DNA of 64,000 bases from Thiobacillus sp. GTDB lineage: Bacteria > Pseudomonadota > Gammaproteobacteria > Burkholderiales > Thiobacillaceae. The stretch lies in assembly GCA_024235835.1 (NCBI GenBank), contig JACKLQ010000003.1, forward strand, positions 186,001-250,000, written 5' to 3'. Every line of letters starts with the position of its first letter. Position 1 is the first letter of the stretch. Positions 9,287-18,673 of this stretch are shown here, in pieces. The notes beneath the pieces are model-generated. The model was not told the origin of the DNA. It made no database searches and was given only the letters and a program-made list of their open reading frames with translations. The translations under genes and the position numbers were made by a program.

Positions 9287-10141
9287 TCATCTCAATCCTG
9301 CGCCGGGGCTGCCGTCGAAGGGCCGGAACTTCAGCACCAGGCCGCCGCGAAAGACCGACGCCGCTTCCTTCTCGTTGGGCAGAGGCAGGGGCGAGGCCTT
9401 CAGGATGGCCCGCTCCACTTCCACGTCATAGGCGGCATGGCCGCTGGACTTGACCAGGGTCACATTACGGATTTCACCGTTGGCGAACAAGCTCACCTGG
9501 AACACGGCCTCCGGATTGCCGGCGATCCGCTGGGGCAGGCGCACGTAGGACTGTACCTTGGACTGGATGCGGCGCTTGAAGTCCTCCACCAGCCTGTCCC
9601 GGCGCTCCGCCCGCACGGCCTGCTCCTGCAGGACACGCATCTGGGTTTCCTCCCGCTCCAGATCCGCCTGGGCCTGGCGAACCAGTTCCTCCTCCATCTG
9701 CCTCCGCCTCTGTTCCTTCTGCCTGATCTGCTCGATGCGCTCCATTTCGGCGAATTCTTCCTGTTCCCTGCGGGTCTTTTCCTCTGCCTGGCGTTTTTCT
9801 TCCAGTTTACGAGACTCTTCCTGCTTGCGGAGTTCCTCTTCCGCCTGGCGTTTTTTTTCCTGTTCGGCCTTTTTCAGGGCGATATCCGCCTCGCGGGGCT
9901 GGGGCTCCGCCACAGGCGGCGATGCGGGCTCCGGCCGGGGAAGAGACTCCGAATCCAGGGGCACCGGTTCAGGCTCCGCGGTCAGAGGCTCCGGCAGGGT
10001 GGACCACAGGTCCGCCTCCACAGGCAGGTGGGGCAGGTTCTTCCAGGACATGCTCACCACCAGGGCCAGCGCGAACAGGCCGTGGACCACCAGGGCCAGG
10101 CTGCCCGAGGAAAAATGCTGATGGCGGGGCGCAGCAATCAC
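9287..10141 (-). CDS. tolA: Tol-Pal envelope protein TolA
   Basis: Inner-membrane protein spanning the periplasm to Pal/TolB, energised by TolQR. The 284 residues show one N-terminal transmembrane segment (about 13-32), a Pro/Glu-rich stretch, a long charged coiled coil of Glu, Lys, Gln and Arg (about 75-180), and a C-terminal TonB-like domain with YVRLPQRIAGNPEAVFQV. It overlaps tolR by 4 bp. Confidence 0.93.
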   Translation of the reverse strand: MIAAPRHQHFSSGSLALVVHGLFALALVVSMSWKNLPHLPVEADLWSTLPEPLTAEPEPVPLDSESLPRPEPASPPVAEPQPREADIALKKAEQEKKRQAEEELRKQEESRKLEEKRQAEEKTRREQEEFAEMERIEQIRQKEQRRRQMEEELVRQAQADLEREETQMRVLQEQAVRAERRDRLVEDFKRRIQSKVQSYVRLPQRIAGNPEAVFQVSLFANGEIRNVTLVKSSGHAAYDVEVERAILKASPLPLPNEKEAASVFRGGLVLKFRPFDGSPGAGLR

Positions 10142-10557
10142 GGGGCAGCGGGCTTCACCAACAGGCCGACCCTGGCCACCCCCTGGGTTTGCAGGATGTC
10201 CATGACACGCATGACGGATTCATAACGCACGTTCTTGTCGGCGGAGATGACCACCGGCTGCTTGGGGTTGAGCCGCTGCCGTGCCTGGATGGCGGCGGGC
10301 AGTCTGTCCTCGCCGACGGCCTCCCCCTCCTCCCCCGCGCCCCGGTCCCGCAGCAGCAGCGTGCCGTCTTCCCGCACCAGCACTTCCAGGGGGGCTGTTG
10401 GCGCCGTGGCGCTCTTGCTGATGCTGGGCAGCTCCACCTGGGCGGGATTGATGAAGGGGGCCGTGACCATGAAGATCACCAGCAGCACCAGCATCACGTC
10501 GATGTAGGGCACCACGTTGATCTGGTTCATGGCCTTGCGGGGACGGCGGTGGATCAT
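10138..10557 (-). CDS. tolR: Tol-Pal proton-channel protein TolR (ExbD family)
   Basis: Inner-membrane partner of TolQ in the proton-driven motor. The single transmembrane helix contains the conserved aspartate in INVVPYIDVMLVLLVIFMV (D20). The periplasmic ExbD-like domain ends near VMDILQTQGVARVGLL. Length is 139 residues. It overlaps both tolQ and tolA by 4 bp, so translation is coupled. Confidence 0.95.
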   Translation of the reverse strand: MIHRRPRKAMNQINVVPYIDVMLVLLVIFMVTAPFINPAQVELPSISKSATAPTAPLEVLVREDGTLLLRDRGAGEEGEAVGEDRLPAAIQARQRLNPKQPVVISADKNVRYESVMRVMDILQTQGVARVGLLVKPAAP

Positions 10558-11234
10558 GCCCGTACGGCCTCCTGCTCCAGGATGTTGGAGAACTCCTCCA
10601 TGAACACGTCGTAGCGGTTGGCCAGGCGGTCGATGTCATGGGTGAAGCGGTTGTAGGCGATGACCGCCGGGATGGCGGCGAACAGGCCGATGGCCGTGGC
10701 GATGAGGGCCTCGGCGATGCCCGGCGCCACCTGGGCCAGGGTGGCCTGGGACACGTTGGACAGGCCGATGAAGGCATTCATGATGCCCCACACCGTACCG
10801 AACAGGCCCACGTAGGGCGAAACGGACCCTACCGTGGCCAGGAAGGGCAGGTAGGACTCCAGCAGGTCCATCTCCCGCTGGTAGGCGGCCCGCATGGCCC
10901 GCCGGGCGCTTTCCAGCACGGCCTGGGAGGCCACGCTGTGCTTGCGCTTCATGCGGAACTCCCGCCAGCCGGCGCGGAACACTTCCTCCATGCTGGAGCC
11001 CCGGGTCTCGCCGTCGGCCCGCTCCACGATGGCGTTGTGGCCGCCCCCCCAGAAGTCTCGCTCAAAGGACTCCGATGCTCGCAGTTCCCGCTTCAGGGTG
11101 AACAGTTTCTCGAAGATCAGCCACCAGGACAGCACCGAGGCGAACAGCAGCAGCAGCAGCACCCCTTTCACCACCCAGCTGGCCTGGGCGACGAGGGTCA
11201 GAAAGGACATGTCCTGGGCGAGGGAAATTTCCAT
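10554..11234 (-). CDS. tolQ: Tol-Pal motor protein TolQ (MotA/ExbB family)
   Basis: Proton-channel subunit of the Tol motor. The 226-residue protein has three hydrophobic segments (about 16-38, 135-160, 170-195) and the MotA/ExbB signature ATVGSVSPYVGLFGTVWGIM followed by GIAEALIATAIGLFAAIPAV. It starts 9 bp after the ybgC stop and overlaps tolR by 4 bp. Confidence 0.95.
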   Translation of the reverse strand: MEISLAQDMSFLTLVAQASWVVKGVLLLLLFASVLSWWLIFEKLFTLKRELRASESFERDFWGGGHNAIVERADGETRGSSMEEVFRAGWREFRMKRKHSVASQAVLESARRAMRAAYQREMDLLESYLPFLATVGSVSPYVGLFGTVWGIMNAFIGLSNVSQATLAQVAPGIAEALIATAIGLFAAIPAVIAYNRFTHDIDRLANRYDVFMEEFSNILEQEAVRA

Positions 11235-11243
11235 GGGAATGAA

Positions 11244-11651
11244 TCAGCCTGTGAAGGCCTTGGTGACGATGGACGGGATTTTAGCCGGGCGGAAGTCCGG
11301 ATGCGCCACGCAGGCCACCTTGACCATGGCCTCCAGCAGCACTTCATCCCCCCGCAGGATGCGCTGGCCCATGACCAGGCTGGCCCGGTTCAGGCTCTCC
11401 AGGCGGCTCTCCACCGCCAGGCGGTCATTGAAGCGGGCCGGCCTGAGGTAGTCCGCTTCCACCCGCCGCACGACGAATACCACGCCCTCCTCCCGTGCCA
11501 GGCGGTCCTGTTCCAGGCCCAGTGTGGATAACCACTCGGTGCGGGCCCGCTCCAGGAATTTCAGGTAGTTGGCGTAATACACCACCCCACCGGCGTCGGT
11601 GTCTTCCCAGTAGACCCGCACGGGCCAGGTGAATTGCGGGTGTTCGCTCAT
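11244..11651 (-). CDS. ybgC: Tol-Pal associated acyl-CoA thioesterase YbgC
   Basis: Hotdog-fold 4-hydroxybenzoyl-CoA-like thioesterase, commonly the first gene of tol-pal operons. The 135 residues carry the active-site region DTDAGGVVYYANYLKFLERARTEW with the catalytic aspartate near residue 18. A role in phospholipid metabolism is proposed for relatives. The gap to ruvB upstream is 63 bp. Confidence 0.93.
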   Translation of the reverse strand: MSEHPQFTWPVRVYWEDTDAGGVVYYANYLKFLERARTEWLSTLGLEQDRLAREEGVVFVVRRVEADYLRPARFNDRLAVESRLESLNRASLVMGQRILRGDEVLLEAMVKVACVAHPDFRPAKIPSIVTKAFTG

Positions 11652-11714
11652 GCTTGTAATGGATAGCGCTTGGAAACGGGCCTTGCCACCAACCGGGTTG
11701 GACCGGCGGGCGCG

Positions 11715-12758
<1,044 letters not shown>

Positions 12759-12767
12759 TTGCTCAGT

Positions 12768-13352
12768 TTACTTTTTCACCAGCAGCTTCAGAGCCTGGCG
12801 GATGGATTCCTCCAGCCCCAGCCCCTCCGGCAGCAGCTTCAGGGTAGGCAGGGCCTCCTTCTCGGAATAGCCCAGGGCCAGCAAGGCATTCAGGGCATCG
12901 CTGGCCACGCCGGCGGCGGAGGCGCCCCCCCCACCCGCCTGGGGCAGGGCGTCCGCCAGCTTGCCCTTCAGTTCCAGCAGCAGGCGTTCCGCCGTCTTCT
13001 TGCCGACGCCCGGCACCTTGGTCAGGCGCCCCGTTTCCTGCAGGGCCACGCACTGGGCCAGTTCGTCCACGGACAGGCCCGAGAGCACCGCCAGGGCCAT
13101 CTTGGGCCCCACGCCGGAAATGCGTATGAGCTCCCGGAAAGCCCCCCGCTCCTTCTGGGTGAGGAAACCATACAGCAGCTGGGCATCCTCCCGCACCACG
13201 AAGTGGGTCAGCAGGACCACCCGCTCCCCTATGGCCGGCAGGCTGAAGAAGGTGCTCATGGGCACATCCACCTCGTAGCCCACGCCGGCAGCCTCCACCA
13301 GCACCTGGGGCGGATGCTTTTCCAGCAGGGTTCCCGTGATGCGTCCGATCAT
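12768..13352 (-). CDS. ruvA: Holliday junction DNA-binding protein RuvA
   Basis: Tetrameric junction-binding subunit of 194 residues. The OB domain begins MIGRITGTLLEKHPPQVLVEAAGVGYEV. Helix-hairpin-helix motifs appear at ISGVGPKMALAVLSG and VPGVGKKTAERL, and the C-terminal domain that contacts RuvB follows a Gly/Ala linker. The ATG overlaps the stop of the prenyltransferase gene by 4 bp. The frame stays open further upstream, but the family start is clear. Confidence 0.96.
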   Translation of the reverse strand: MIGRITGTLLEKHPPQVLVEAAGVGYEVDVPMSTFFSLPAIGERVVLLTHFVVREDAQLLYGFLTQKERGAFRELIRISGVGPKMALAVLSGLSVDELAQCVALQETGRLTKVPGVGKKTAERLLLELKGKLADALPQAGGGGASAAGVASDALNALLALGYSEKEALPTLKLLPEGLGLEESIRQALKLLVKK

Positions 13353-14305
13353 CGTCCACTCCAAAACAGTACGCCGGCCAGGATAACCGGTTGCAGGTGG
13401 GCGGCGAGAATGGTCATCTGGATGGGTGGCACCAAGCGGGCAGGCTCGGCGGCGTGGGCCGTCAGCAGGCGCCCCGCCCTGAGGGCCGGCAGGACGCCTG
13501 CCAGGGAAACCAGGGCCAAGGCCGGCAACATGCCGGCAACCACAGCCGCCACCAGGCCCGCCACCGCCATGAGCAGGATGAGCCAGTAGCCCCGGGCGGC
13601 AATGCTGGGTTCCAGACGCACCACCCAATGCCATTTCCCCGCCAGCCGATCCGCCTCCCGGTCCGGGAACTGGTTGATGTAGAGGACATTGGTCACCAGC
13701 AGGGCATAGGGCAGACCCGCGATCCAGGGCATGCGGTCGAATGCGCCCTGCTGCACGAAATCGCTGCCGGCGACGATGAGCAGGAAACCCGCCGCCACGC
13801 ATACCTCCCCCAGGCCCCGGCTGTTGAGCCTGAGGGGCGGGGCGGAGTAGGCCCAGCCGATCATGAGGCCTGCCAGACCGATCCAGAACAGACCCAGGCC
13901 CGATTGCCCGATGAGCCACAAGCCGCCGGCGATGACCACGGCAAAAAGGGCCAGGCCGTAGGCCAGAGTCTGGCCAGGGGTGAGCACCCGGTTCTGGATG
14001 AAGCGGGAACCGCCGGTGAAGGGAAAAAGCCGCCCGGTGTTGGCGGCATCCGTACCGTTCAGGTGGTCGTAGTAGTCATTGAGCACATTGACCCCGGCAT
14101 GGGCCAGCAGGGCCAGCAGCAGGGTCAGGGCGGCCAGGCCCCAGTGGAGCACCGGCGCCAGGGCAAAGCCCAGCAGGCAGCCCGCCAGGGTGATGGTGAG
14201 GAAGGCCGGCCGGGTGGCAAGCAGGTAGCGCTGCACCGGATTGCGCAGGGCTTCCGGGGTGGGCTCGCCGGGTGCCGAGGCGGGAACGGCAGCCATCCCG
14301 CTCAT
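13349..14305 (-). CDS. UbiA-family prenyltransferase, MenA-like
   Basis: Membrane prenyltransferase of 318 residues with about eight hydrophobic helices. The first Asp-rich motif is NVLNDYYDHLNGTDAAN and the second is NQFPDREADRLAGK. Both resemble 1,4-dihydroxy-2-naphthoate prenyltransferase (MenA) more than UbiA or heme O synthase. A quinone or similar lipid product is likely, but the acceptor cannot be read. It sits inside the ruv operon with 4-bp overlaps to both ruvC and ruvA, an unusual place. Confidence 0.85.
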   Translation of the reverse strand: MSGMAAVPASAPGEPTPEALRNPVQRYLLATRPAFLTITLAGCLLGFALAPVLHWGLAALTLLLALLAHAGVNVLNDYYDHLNGTDAANTGRLFPFTGGSRFIQNRVLTPGQTLAYGLALFAVVIAGGLWLIGQSGLGLFWIGLAGLMIGWAYSAPPLRLNSRGLGEVCVAAGFLLIVAGSDFVQQGAFDRMPWIAGLPYALLVTNVLYINQFPDREADRLAGKWHWVVRLEPSIAARGYWLILLMAVAGLVAAVVAGMLPALALVSLAGVLPALRAGRLLTAHAAEPARLVPPIQMTILAAHLQPVILAGVLFWSGR

Positions 14306-14820
14306 GACATCCTCCCGGCCCGGCGGCGACGGCCGACGCCAGTGAGGCCGCCCAGGCCCATGCCGCCGTGGGCATGGCAGATGGCGCAGGCCAGGGCATC
14401 CGCCGAATCGGGCCGGGGCTCCGACGGCAGGTTCAGCAGCCGCTTCACCATGTGCTGCACCTGGGTCTTGTCCGCGTGGCCGTTGCCCACCACCGCCTGC
14501 TTCACCTGCAGGGCCGTGTACTCGAACACCGGCTGGCTGGCCTGGGTGAGGGCGGCCAGGGCGGCTCCCCGGGCCTGGCCCAGGAGCAGGGTGGACTGGG
14601 GGTTCACGTTGACGAAGACCTTCTCGATGGCAGCGGCATCCGGCTTGAAGTGTTCCATGATCTCCACCACCCCGTCGAAGATGATCTTGATGCGCTCGGG
14701 CAATTCCCCCGTCTGGGTGCGCACCACGCCGCTGGCCACGTAGGTCAATTTCTGGCCCACCTTCTCGATGACGCCGTAACCCGTCACGCGCAACCCCGGG
14801 TCCAGGCCGAGAATTCTCAC
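14302..14820 (-). CDS. ruvC: Crossover junction endodeoxyribonuclease RuvC
   Basis: Holliday-junction resolvase of 172 residues. It begins with GTG as VRILGLDPGLRVTGYGVI, with the first catalytic aspartate in LGLDPG. The acidic residue of AIEKVFVNVNPQSTLLLGQARG and the late D-rich segment SADALACAICHAH complete the active site. The GTG lies 7 bp after the yebC stop. The C-terminus is Gly/Arg-rich. Confidence 0.95.
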   Translation of the reverse strand: MRILGLDPGLRVTGYGVIEKVGQKLTYVASGVVRTQTGELPERIKIIFDGVVEIMEHFKPDAAAIEKVFVNVNPQSTLLLGQARGAALAALTQASQPVFEYTALQVKQAVVGNGHADKTQVQHMVKRLLNLPSEPRPDSADALACAICHAHGGMGLGGLTGVGRRRRAGRMS

Positions 14821-14827
14821 CCGGCCA

Positions 14828-15556
14828 TTACTCGGGCAGGATGGCCGACGTGTAGACCTCCTGCACGTCATCCAGGTCGTCCAGCATGTCCAGCATCTTC
14901 TGGAATTTCACCGCGTCGTCGCCGGTAACGTCCGTCTCGTTCAGGGCCTTCATGGTGATCTCCGCCATGACGGGCTTGAAGCCGGCCTTTTCCAGGGCCT
15001 CCTTCACCGTGGCCAGGTCGCCGGTGGGGGCGGTAAGGATTTCGATGGAGCCGTCGTCATTGGTGATCACGTCCTCGGCCCCGGCTTCCAGGGCGACTTC
15101 CATCACCGCATCCTCGTCGGCACCCGGCTCCAGGATGATCTGGCCGCAGTGCTTGAACTGGAAGACCACGGAACCGTCGGTGCCCATGTTGCCGCCGTGC
15201 TTGGACATGGCATGGCGCACGTCCGCCACGGTGCGCACCCGGTTGTCCGTGAGGCAGTCCACGATCACCGCCGCGCCGCCGGGGCCGTAGCCCTCGTAGC
15301 GGATTTCCTCGTAGTTCACGCCCTCGAGTTCGCCGGTGCCCTTCTTGACCGCCCGGTCGATATTGTCGTTGGGCATGTTCTCGCCCTTGGCCTTGTCGAT
15401 GGCCAGGCGCAGGCGGGGGTTGAAGTTGGGATCGCCGCCGCCCATCTTGGCCGCCACGGTGATCTCCTTGGCGTAGCGCGAAAAGATCCGGCCCCGCTTT
15501 TCGTCCTGACGACCCTTGCGGTGCTGAATGTTTGCCCATTTGGAATGACCGGCCAT
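14828..15556 (-). CDS. yebC: YebC/PmpR family DNA-binding protein
   Basis: TACO1/YebC family protein of 242 residues, beginning MAGHSKWANIQHRKGRQD. Members act as transcriptional regulators and, in recent work on relatives, assist translation of proline-rich stretches. It often sits next to ruvC, as here. The ATG at 15556 has AGAGG upstream. Confidence 0.94.
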   Translation of the reverse strand: MAGHSKWANIQHRKGRQDEKRGRIFSRYAKEITVAAKMGGGDPNFNPRLRLAIDKAKGENMPNDNIDRAVKKGTGELEGVNYEEIRYEGYGPGGAAVIVDCLTDNRVRTVADVRHAMSKHGGNMGTDGSVVFQFKHCGQIILEPGADEDAVMEVALEAGAEDVITNDDGSIEILTAPTGDLATVKEALEKAGFKPVMAEITMKALNETDVTGDDAVKFQKMLDMLDDLDDVQEVYTSAILPE

Positions 15557-15634
15557 GCTGAAGAACCTCTTAACGTGCGATTGATTGAATCGCGCGATTT
15601 TAGCCGATGCCAAGGGGGGTGACTCGCCCGGCTT

Positions 15635-17065
15635 TCACCCTTTGATGCAGATCATGGGTTCCAGCCGGGCCACTTTTTTGGCCAACCCGGCGGCCTCGGC
15701 GACATCCACCACGGCGGCCACGTCCTTGTAGGCCCCCGGGGCCTCCTCGGCCACGCCCCGCAGGGACGGGCTGCGGACCAGGATGCCTCGACCGGCCAAT
15801 TCATCCACCACGGCCCGCCCCTGCCAGGTCCTGGTGGCCTGGTTGCGGCTCATGCGCCGGCCGGCCCCGTGACAGGCGGAAGCAAAGGCCAGGTCCTGGC
15901 TGGCATCACTGCCGGCCAGGATGTAGGAGCCGGTGCCCATGCTGCCGCCTATGATCACGGGCTGGCCCGCGTCCCGAAACTCCCGGGGCAGGGAGCCATG
16001 GCCGGGACCGAAGGCCCGGGTGGCCCCCTTGCGGTGCACGAACAGGCGGCGTCGCTGGCCGTCCACCACGTGTTCCTCTTCCTTGCAGGTGTTGTGGGAC
16101 ACGTCGTAGAGCAAGCCCATCCGGGCTTCGGGCAATACCTCGGCAAAGACCTGGCGGGTCAGGTGGGTCAGGATCTGGCGGTTGGCCAGGGCGCAGTTGA
16201 TGCCGGCCCGCATGGCGCCCAGGTAGTCCCGTCCCAGGTCGGAATTGATGGGGGCGCAGGCCAGTTCCCGGTCGGGCAGGACCAGGCCGTGGCCCGGTGC
16301 CGCCAGCACCATGGACTTGAGGAATTCCGTGCCGATCTGGTGCCCCAGGCCCCGGGAACCGCAGTGCAGGCTCACCACCACGTCTCCTTCCTCCAGGCCG
16401 TAGGCCCGGGCGATGGCCTGGTCATAGACCCTGCTGACATGCTGGACTTCAAGATAATGGTTGCCGGAGCCCAGGGTGCCCATCTCATGTTTCTGGCGTT
16501 CCTTGGCATGGACGGACACCCGGCCCGGCTCGGCCCCGGCCATGCAGCCGTGTTCCTCGGTACGTTCCAGGTCCGCGCCTGTGCCGTAGCCCTGCTCCAC
16601 CGCCCAGCGTGCCCCTTCCCGCAGCATGGTGTTCATCTCCCGGGCGTTCAGCCTCAGGTAGCCGGTACTACCCAGGCCGGCGGGGATGGTATTGAACAGG
16701 TGCTCCGCCAGGCGCACCTTCACCGCCTCGATATCCGGCTTCCTCAAGCCGGTATACAGGGTGCGCACGCCGCAGGAGATGTCGAAGCCCACGCCGCCGG
16801 CGGAGATGACGCCTTCTTCGCTGGGATCGAAGGCCGCCACGCCGCCGATGGGGAAGCCGTACCCCCAGTGGGCATCGGGCATGGCATAGGCCGCACCGAC
16901 GATGCCCGGCAGGCTTGCCACGTTTTGCAACTGCTCGGCCACCTTGTCGTCCATGTCCCGCAGCAGGGCCTCGTCAGTGAACAAGACTGCCGGCACCCGC
17001 ATGGATCCCCGGGGCTCCAGCCGCCATACATAGTCTGAAACCTTGTGCAGGCCGGCCAGGTTCAT
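15635..17065 (-). CDS. rtcB: RNA-splicing ligase RtcB
   Basis: GTP/Mn-dependent ligase joining 2',3'-cyclic-phosphate or 3'-phosphate RNA ends to 5'-OH ends. The 476 residues include metal-site residues in GVGFDISCGVR, HCGSRGLGHQIG and SHNTCKEEEH, and the RKGATRAFGPGH segment. It lies 12 bp after archease. In many bacteria the operon is controlled by RtcR and sigma-54. No rtcR is visible here, and the gene instead follows pcm and hpf. Confidence 0.96.
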   Translation of the reverse strand: MNLAGLHKVSDYVWRLEPRGSMRVPAVLFTDEALLRDMDDKVAEQLQNVASLPGIVGAAYAMPDAHWGYGFPIGGVAAFDPSEEGVISAGGVGFDISCGVRTLYTGLRKPDIEAVKVRLAEHLFNTIPAGLGSTGYLRLNAREMNTMLREGARWAVEQGYGTGADLERTEEHGCMAGAEPGRVSVHAKERQKHEMGTLGSGNHYLEVQHVSRVYDQAIARAYGLEEGDVVVSLHCGSRGLGHQIGTEFLKSMVLAAPGHGLVLPDRELACAPINSDLGRDYLGAMRAGINCALANRQILTHLTRQVFAEVLPEARMGLLYDVSHNTCKEEEHVVDGQRRRLFVHRKGATRAFGPGHGSLPREFRDAGQPVIIGGSMGTGSYILAGSDASQDLAFASACHGAGRRMSRNQATRTWQGRAVVDELAGRGILVRSPSLRGVAEEAPGAYKDVAAVVDVAEAAGLAKKVARLEPMICIKG

Positions 17066-17077
17066 GCCGCCACCGGA

Positions 17078-17494
17078 TCAGACGTCCACCACGCAGCGGG
17101 CATGCCAGAGGCCATCCGCTTCCTGCCCAACCTTCAGGGCGGTGTAGGTGGCCCCTTTCACCTCCACCGCAGGGTGATGGCGTGGCGGTTCCAGGGCCTC
17201 GCCCCAGCCCTGGCCCCGGAGACATAAGTCATCGAGACTGACGGTGAAGCGGGAAAAAAGCATCTTGCGGGTACTCATCTCGTAAACCCAGGCATTGAGC
17301 CAGTCCACCAGCAACAACTCCGCGTCGGGCGCGGCACAGGCCACCTCCACTGCCGTTTCCTGACGAACCGAGTCAGGATCTGCCACCACCGCCGTCATGG
17401 CCAGGGCAGCCTGCTCGAAGGACTCGGCCAGGCTGGCACCCCAGCCATGGACGCCAATGTCGGCCATGTGCTGGAAGTGGGCCCAGCCCGCCAT
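17078..17494 (-). CDS. Archease, RtcB activator
   Basis: Archease family protein of 138 residues that promotes guanylylation and turnover of RtcB. The N-terminus has the family motif HMADIGVHGWGASLAESFEQAALAM, the middle has LLVDWLNAWVYE, and the C-terminus KGATYTALKV...ARCVVDV with the conserved final aspartate. It lies between hpf and rtcB, with 12-bp gaps on each side. Confidence 0.92.
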   Translation of the reverse strand: MAGWAHFQHMADIGVHGWGASLAESFEQAALAMTAVVADPDSVRQETAVEVACAAPDAELLLVDWLNAWVYEMSTRKMLFSRFTVSLDDLCLRGQGWGEALEPPRHHPAVEVKGATYTALKVGQEADGLWHARCVVDV

Positions 17495-17506
17495 GACGCG
17501 ACCTGG

Positions 17507-17884
17507 TTATTCTTCGACGGCGGCCGGCGCCTGGGGCTTGCTGTGGGACTTCACATCGCCCCGCTGCTGCCGGCTGTACTCCTCCAGACGACGCTTGGCC
17601 ACGTCGAAGGCATCCCGCAAGGCCACGTAGACATCCTCATGGGCCTGGCTTTGATGGTGGTGACCCTTGGTGACCACCAACTCGCCCCCCGGAACCGTCA
17701 TGTCTATGCGTACCTGGAACAGCTTGCCCTGGGTCTTGTGCTCATGGGGCGCCTCCACGGCCACCTTCAACGCCATCACGTTCTCGTGGAAACGGTCGAG
17801 TTTCTCGGCCTTTTCGCGAATACGGGCCTCCAGGGCTGGCGAAGCATCCATGTGCCGGAATGTGATTTCCAAGGGGATACGCAT
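17507..17884 (-). CDS. Ribosome hibernation factor, HPF/RaiA family
   Basis: Short-form ribosome-associated inhibitor of 125 residues. MRIPLEITFRHMDASPALEARIREKAEKLDRF is the typical beta-alpha N-terminus. DVYVALRDAFDVAKRRLEEY is the second helix, followed by a charged tail. It binds the 30S decoding region in characterised members. It shares the operon with archease and rtcB, suggesting a stress-linked RNA/ribosome maintenance unit. Confidence 0.9.
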   Translation of the reverse strand: MRIPLEITFRHMDASPALEARIREKAEKLDRFHENVMALKVAVEAPHEHKTQGKLFQVRIDMTVPGGELVVTKGHHHQSQAHEDVYVALRDAFDVAKRRLEEYSRQQRGDVKSHSKPQAPAAVEE

Positions 17885-17919
17885 GATCAGTTCTCCATTC
17901 TGTTGTGATCGTGCTGCTG

Positions 17920-18594
17920 CTATTGGGTGGTAGCGTCCACCAGGGGCACAAACACCACTGGCAGGACATTGTGGTCCTCGATGCTGCCGTCCAAATGCTT
18001 GTGGATCAACTTCAATTGCTGGGCAAAGTGGGACAGGCCTACCGGGATGGCCATGTAGCCCCCGGGTCGGAGCTGCTCCAGGAGCGCCGCCGGCACGTCT
18101 TCGGCGGCGGCCGTGACCAGGATGCCGTCATAGGGGGCATGTTCCGGCCAGCCCAGATGGCCGTTGCCCACCCGCACCTCCACGTTGCCGTAGCCCAGCC
18201 GTCCCAGCCGTGCCCTGGCCTGTTCCGCCAGGGCCTGGATGATTTCCACTGAATACACCCGGTGTACCAGGCCGGACAGCACGGCGGCCTGGTAGCCGGA
18301 CCCGGTGCCCACCTCCAGCACCACATGCTCGGGCCGCGGACAGATCAGGTCGGTCATCAAGGCCACGATGTAGGGCTGGGAGATGGTCTGCCCATGACCG
18401 ATGGGCAGGGGATGGTTGTCGTAGGCGCTGGCTCCCATCCCGTCGGGCACGAAGGCATGACGAGACACCCGGCTGAACGCATCCACCACGCGTGGATCCA
18501 ACGTTGTCCGACCGGTGAGATACGCTGTTTCGCGAACGTCCGTCCGGATTTCCTCCAGCAGGCGTTCCATGGGGAGGTCTCGGATATTGTTCAT
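17920..18594 (-). CDS. pcm: Protein-L-isoaspartate O-methyltransferase
   Basis: SAM-dependent repair of isoaspartyl residues in damaged proteins. The 224-residue protein begins MNNIRDLPMERLLEEI. The motif VLEVGTGSGYQAAVLSGLV (motif I) and the PCMT segment ISQPYIVALMTDL are present. The frame is open upstream, but the family start and divergent promoter region support 18594. It is first of the pcm-hpf-archease-rtcB series. Confidence 0.94.
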   Translation of the reverse strand: MNNIRDLPMERLLEEIRTDVRETAYLTGRTTLDPRVVDAFSRVSRHAFVPDGMGASAYDNHPLPIGHGQTISQPYIVALMTDLICPRPEHVVLEVGTGSGYQAAVLSGLVHRVYSVEIIQALAEQARARLGRLGYGNVEVRVGNGHLGWPEHAPYDGILVTAAAEDVPAALLEQLRPGGYMAIPVGLSHFAQQLKLIHKHLDGSIEDHNVLPVVFVPLVDATTQ

Positions 18595-18673
18595 GGTGTC
18601 ACTTCCAGCATAGCCCTCACAGCGCAAGTGGCCTGCATATAATGCCCCGCATTCCCACCCAGCTAGCCACGCC

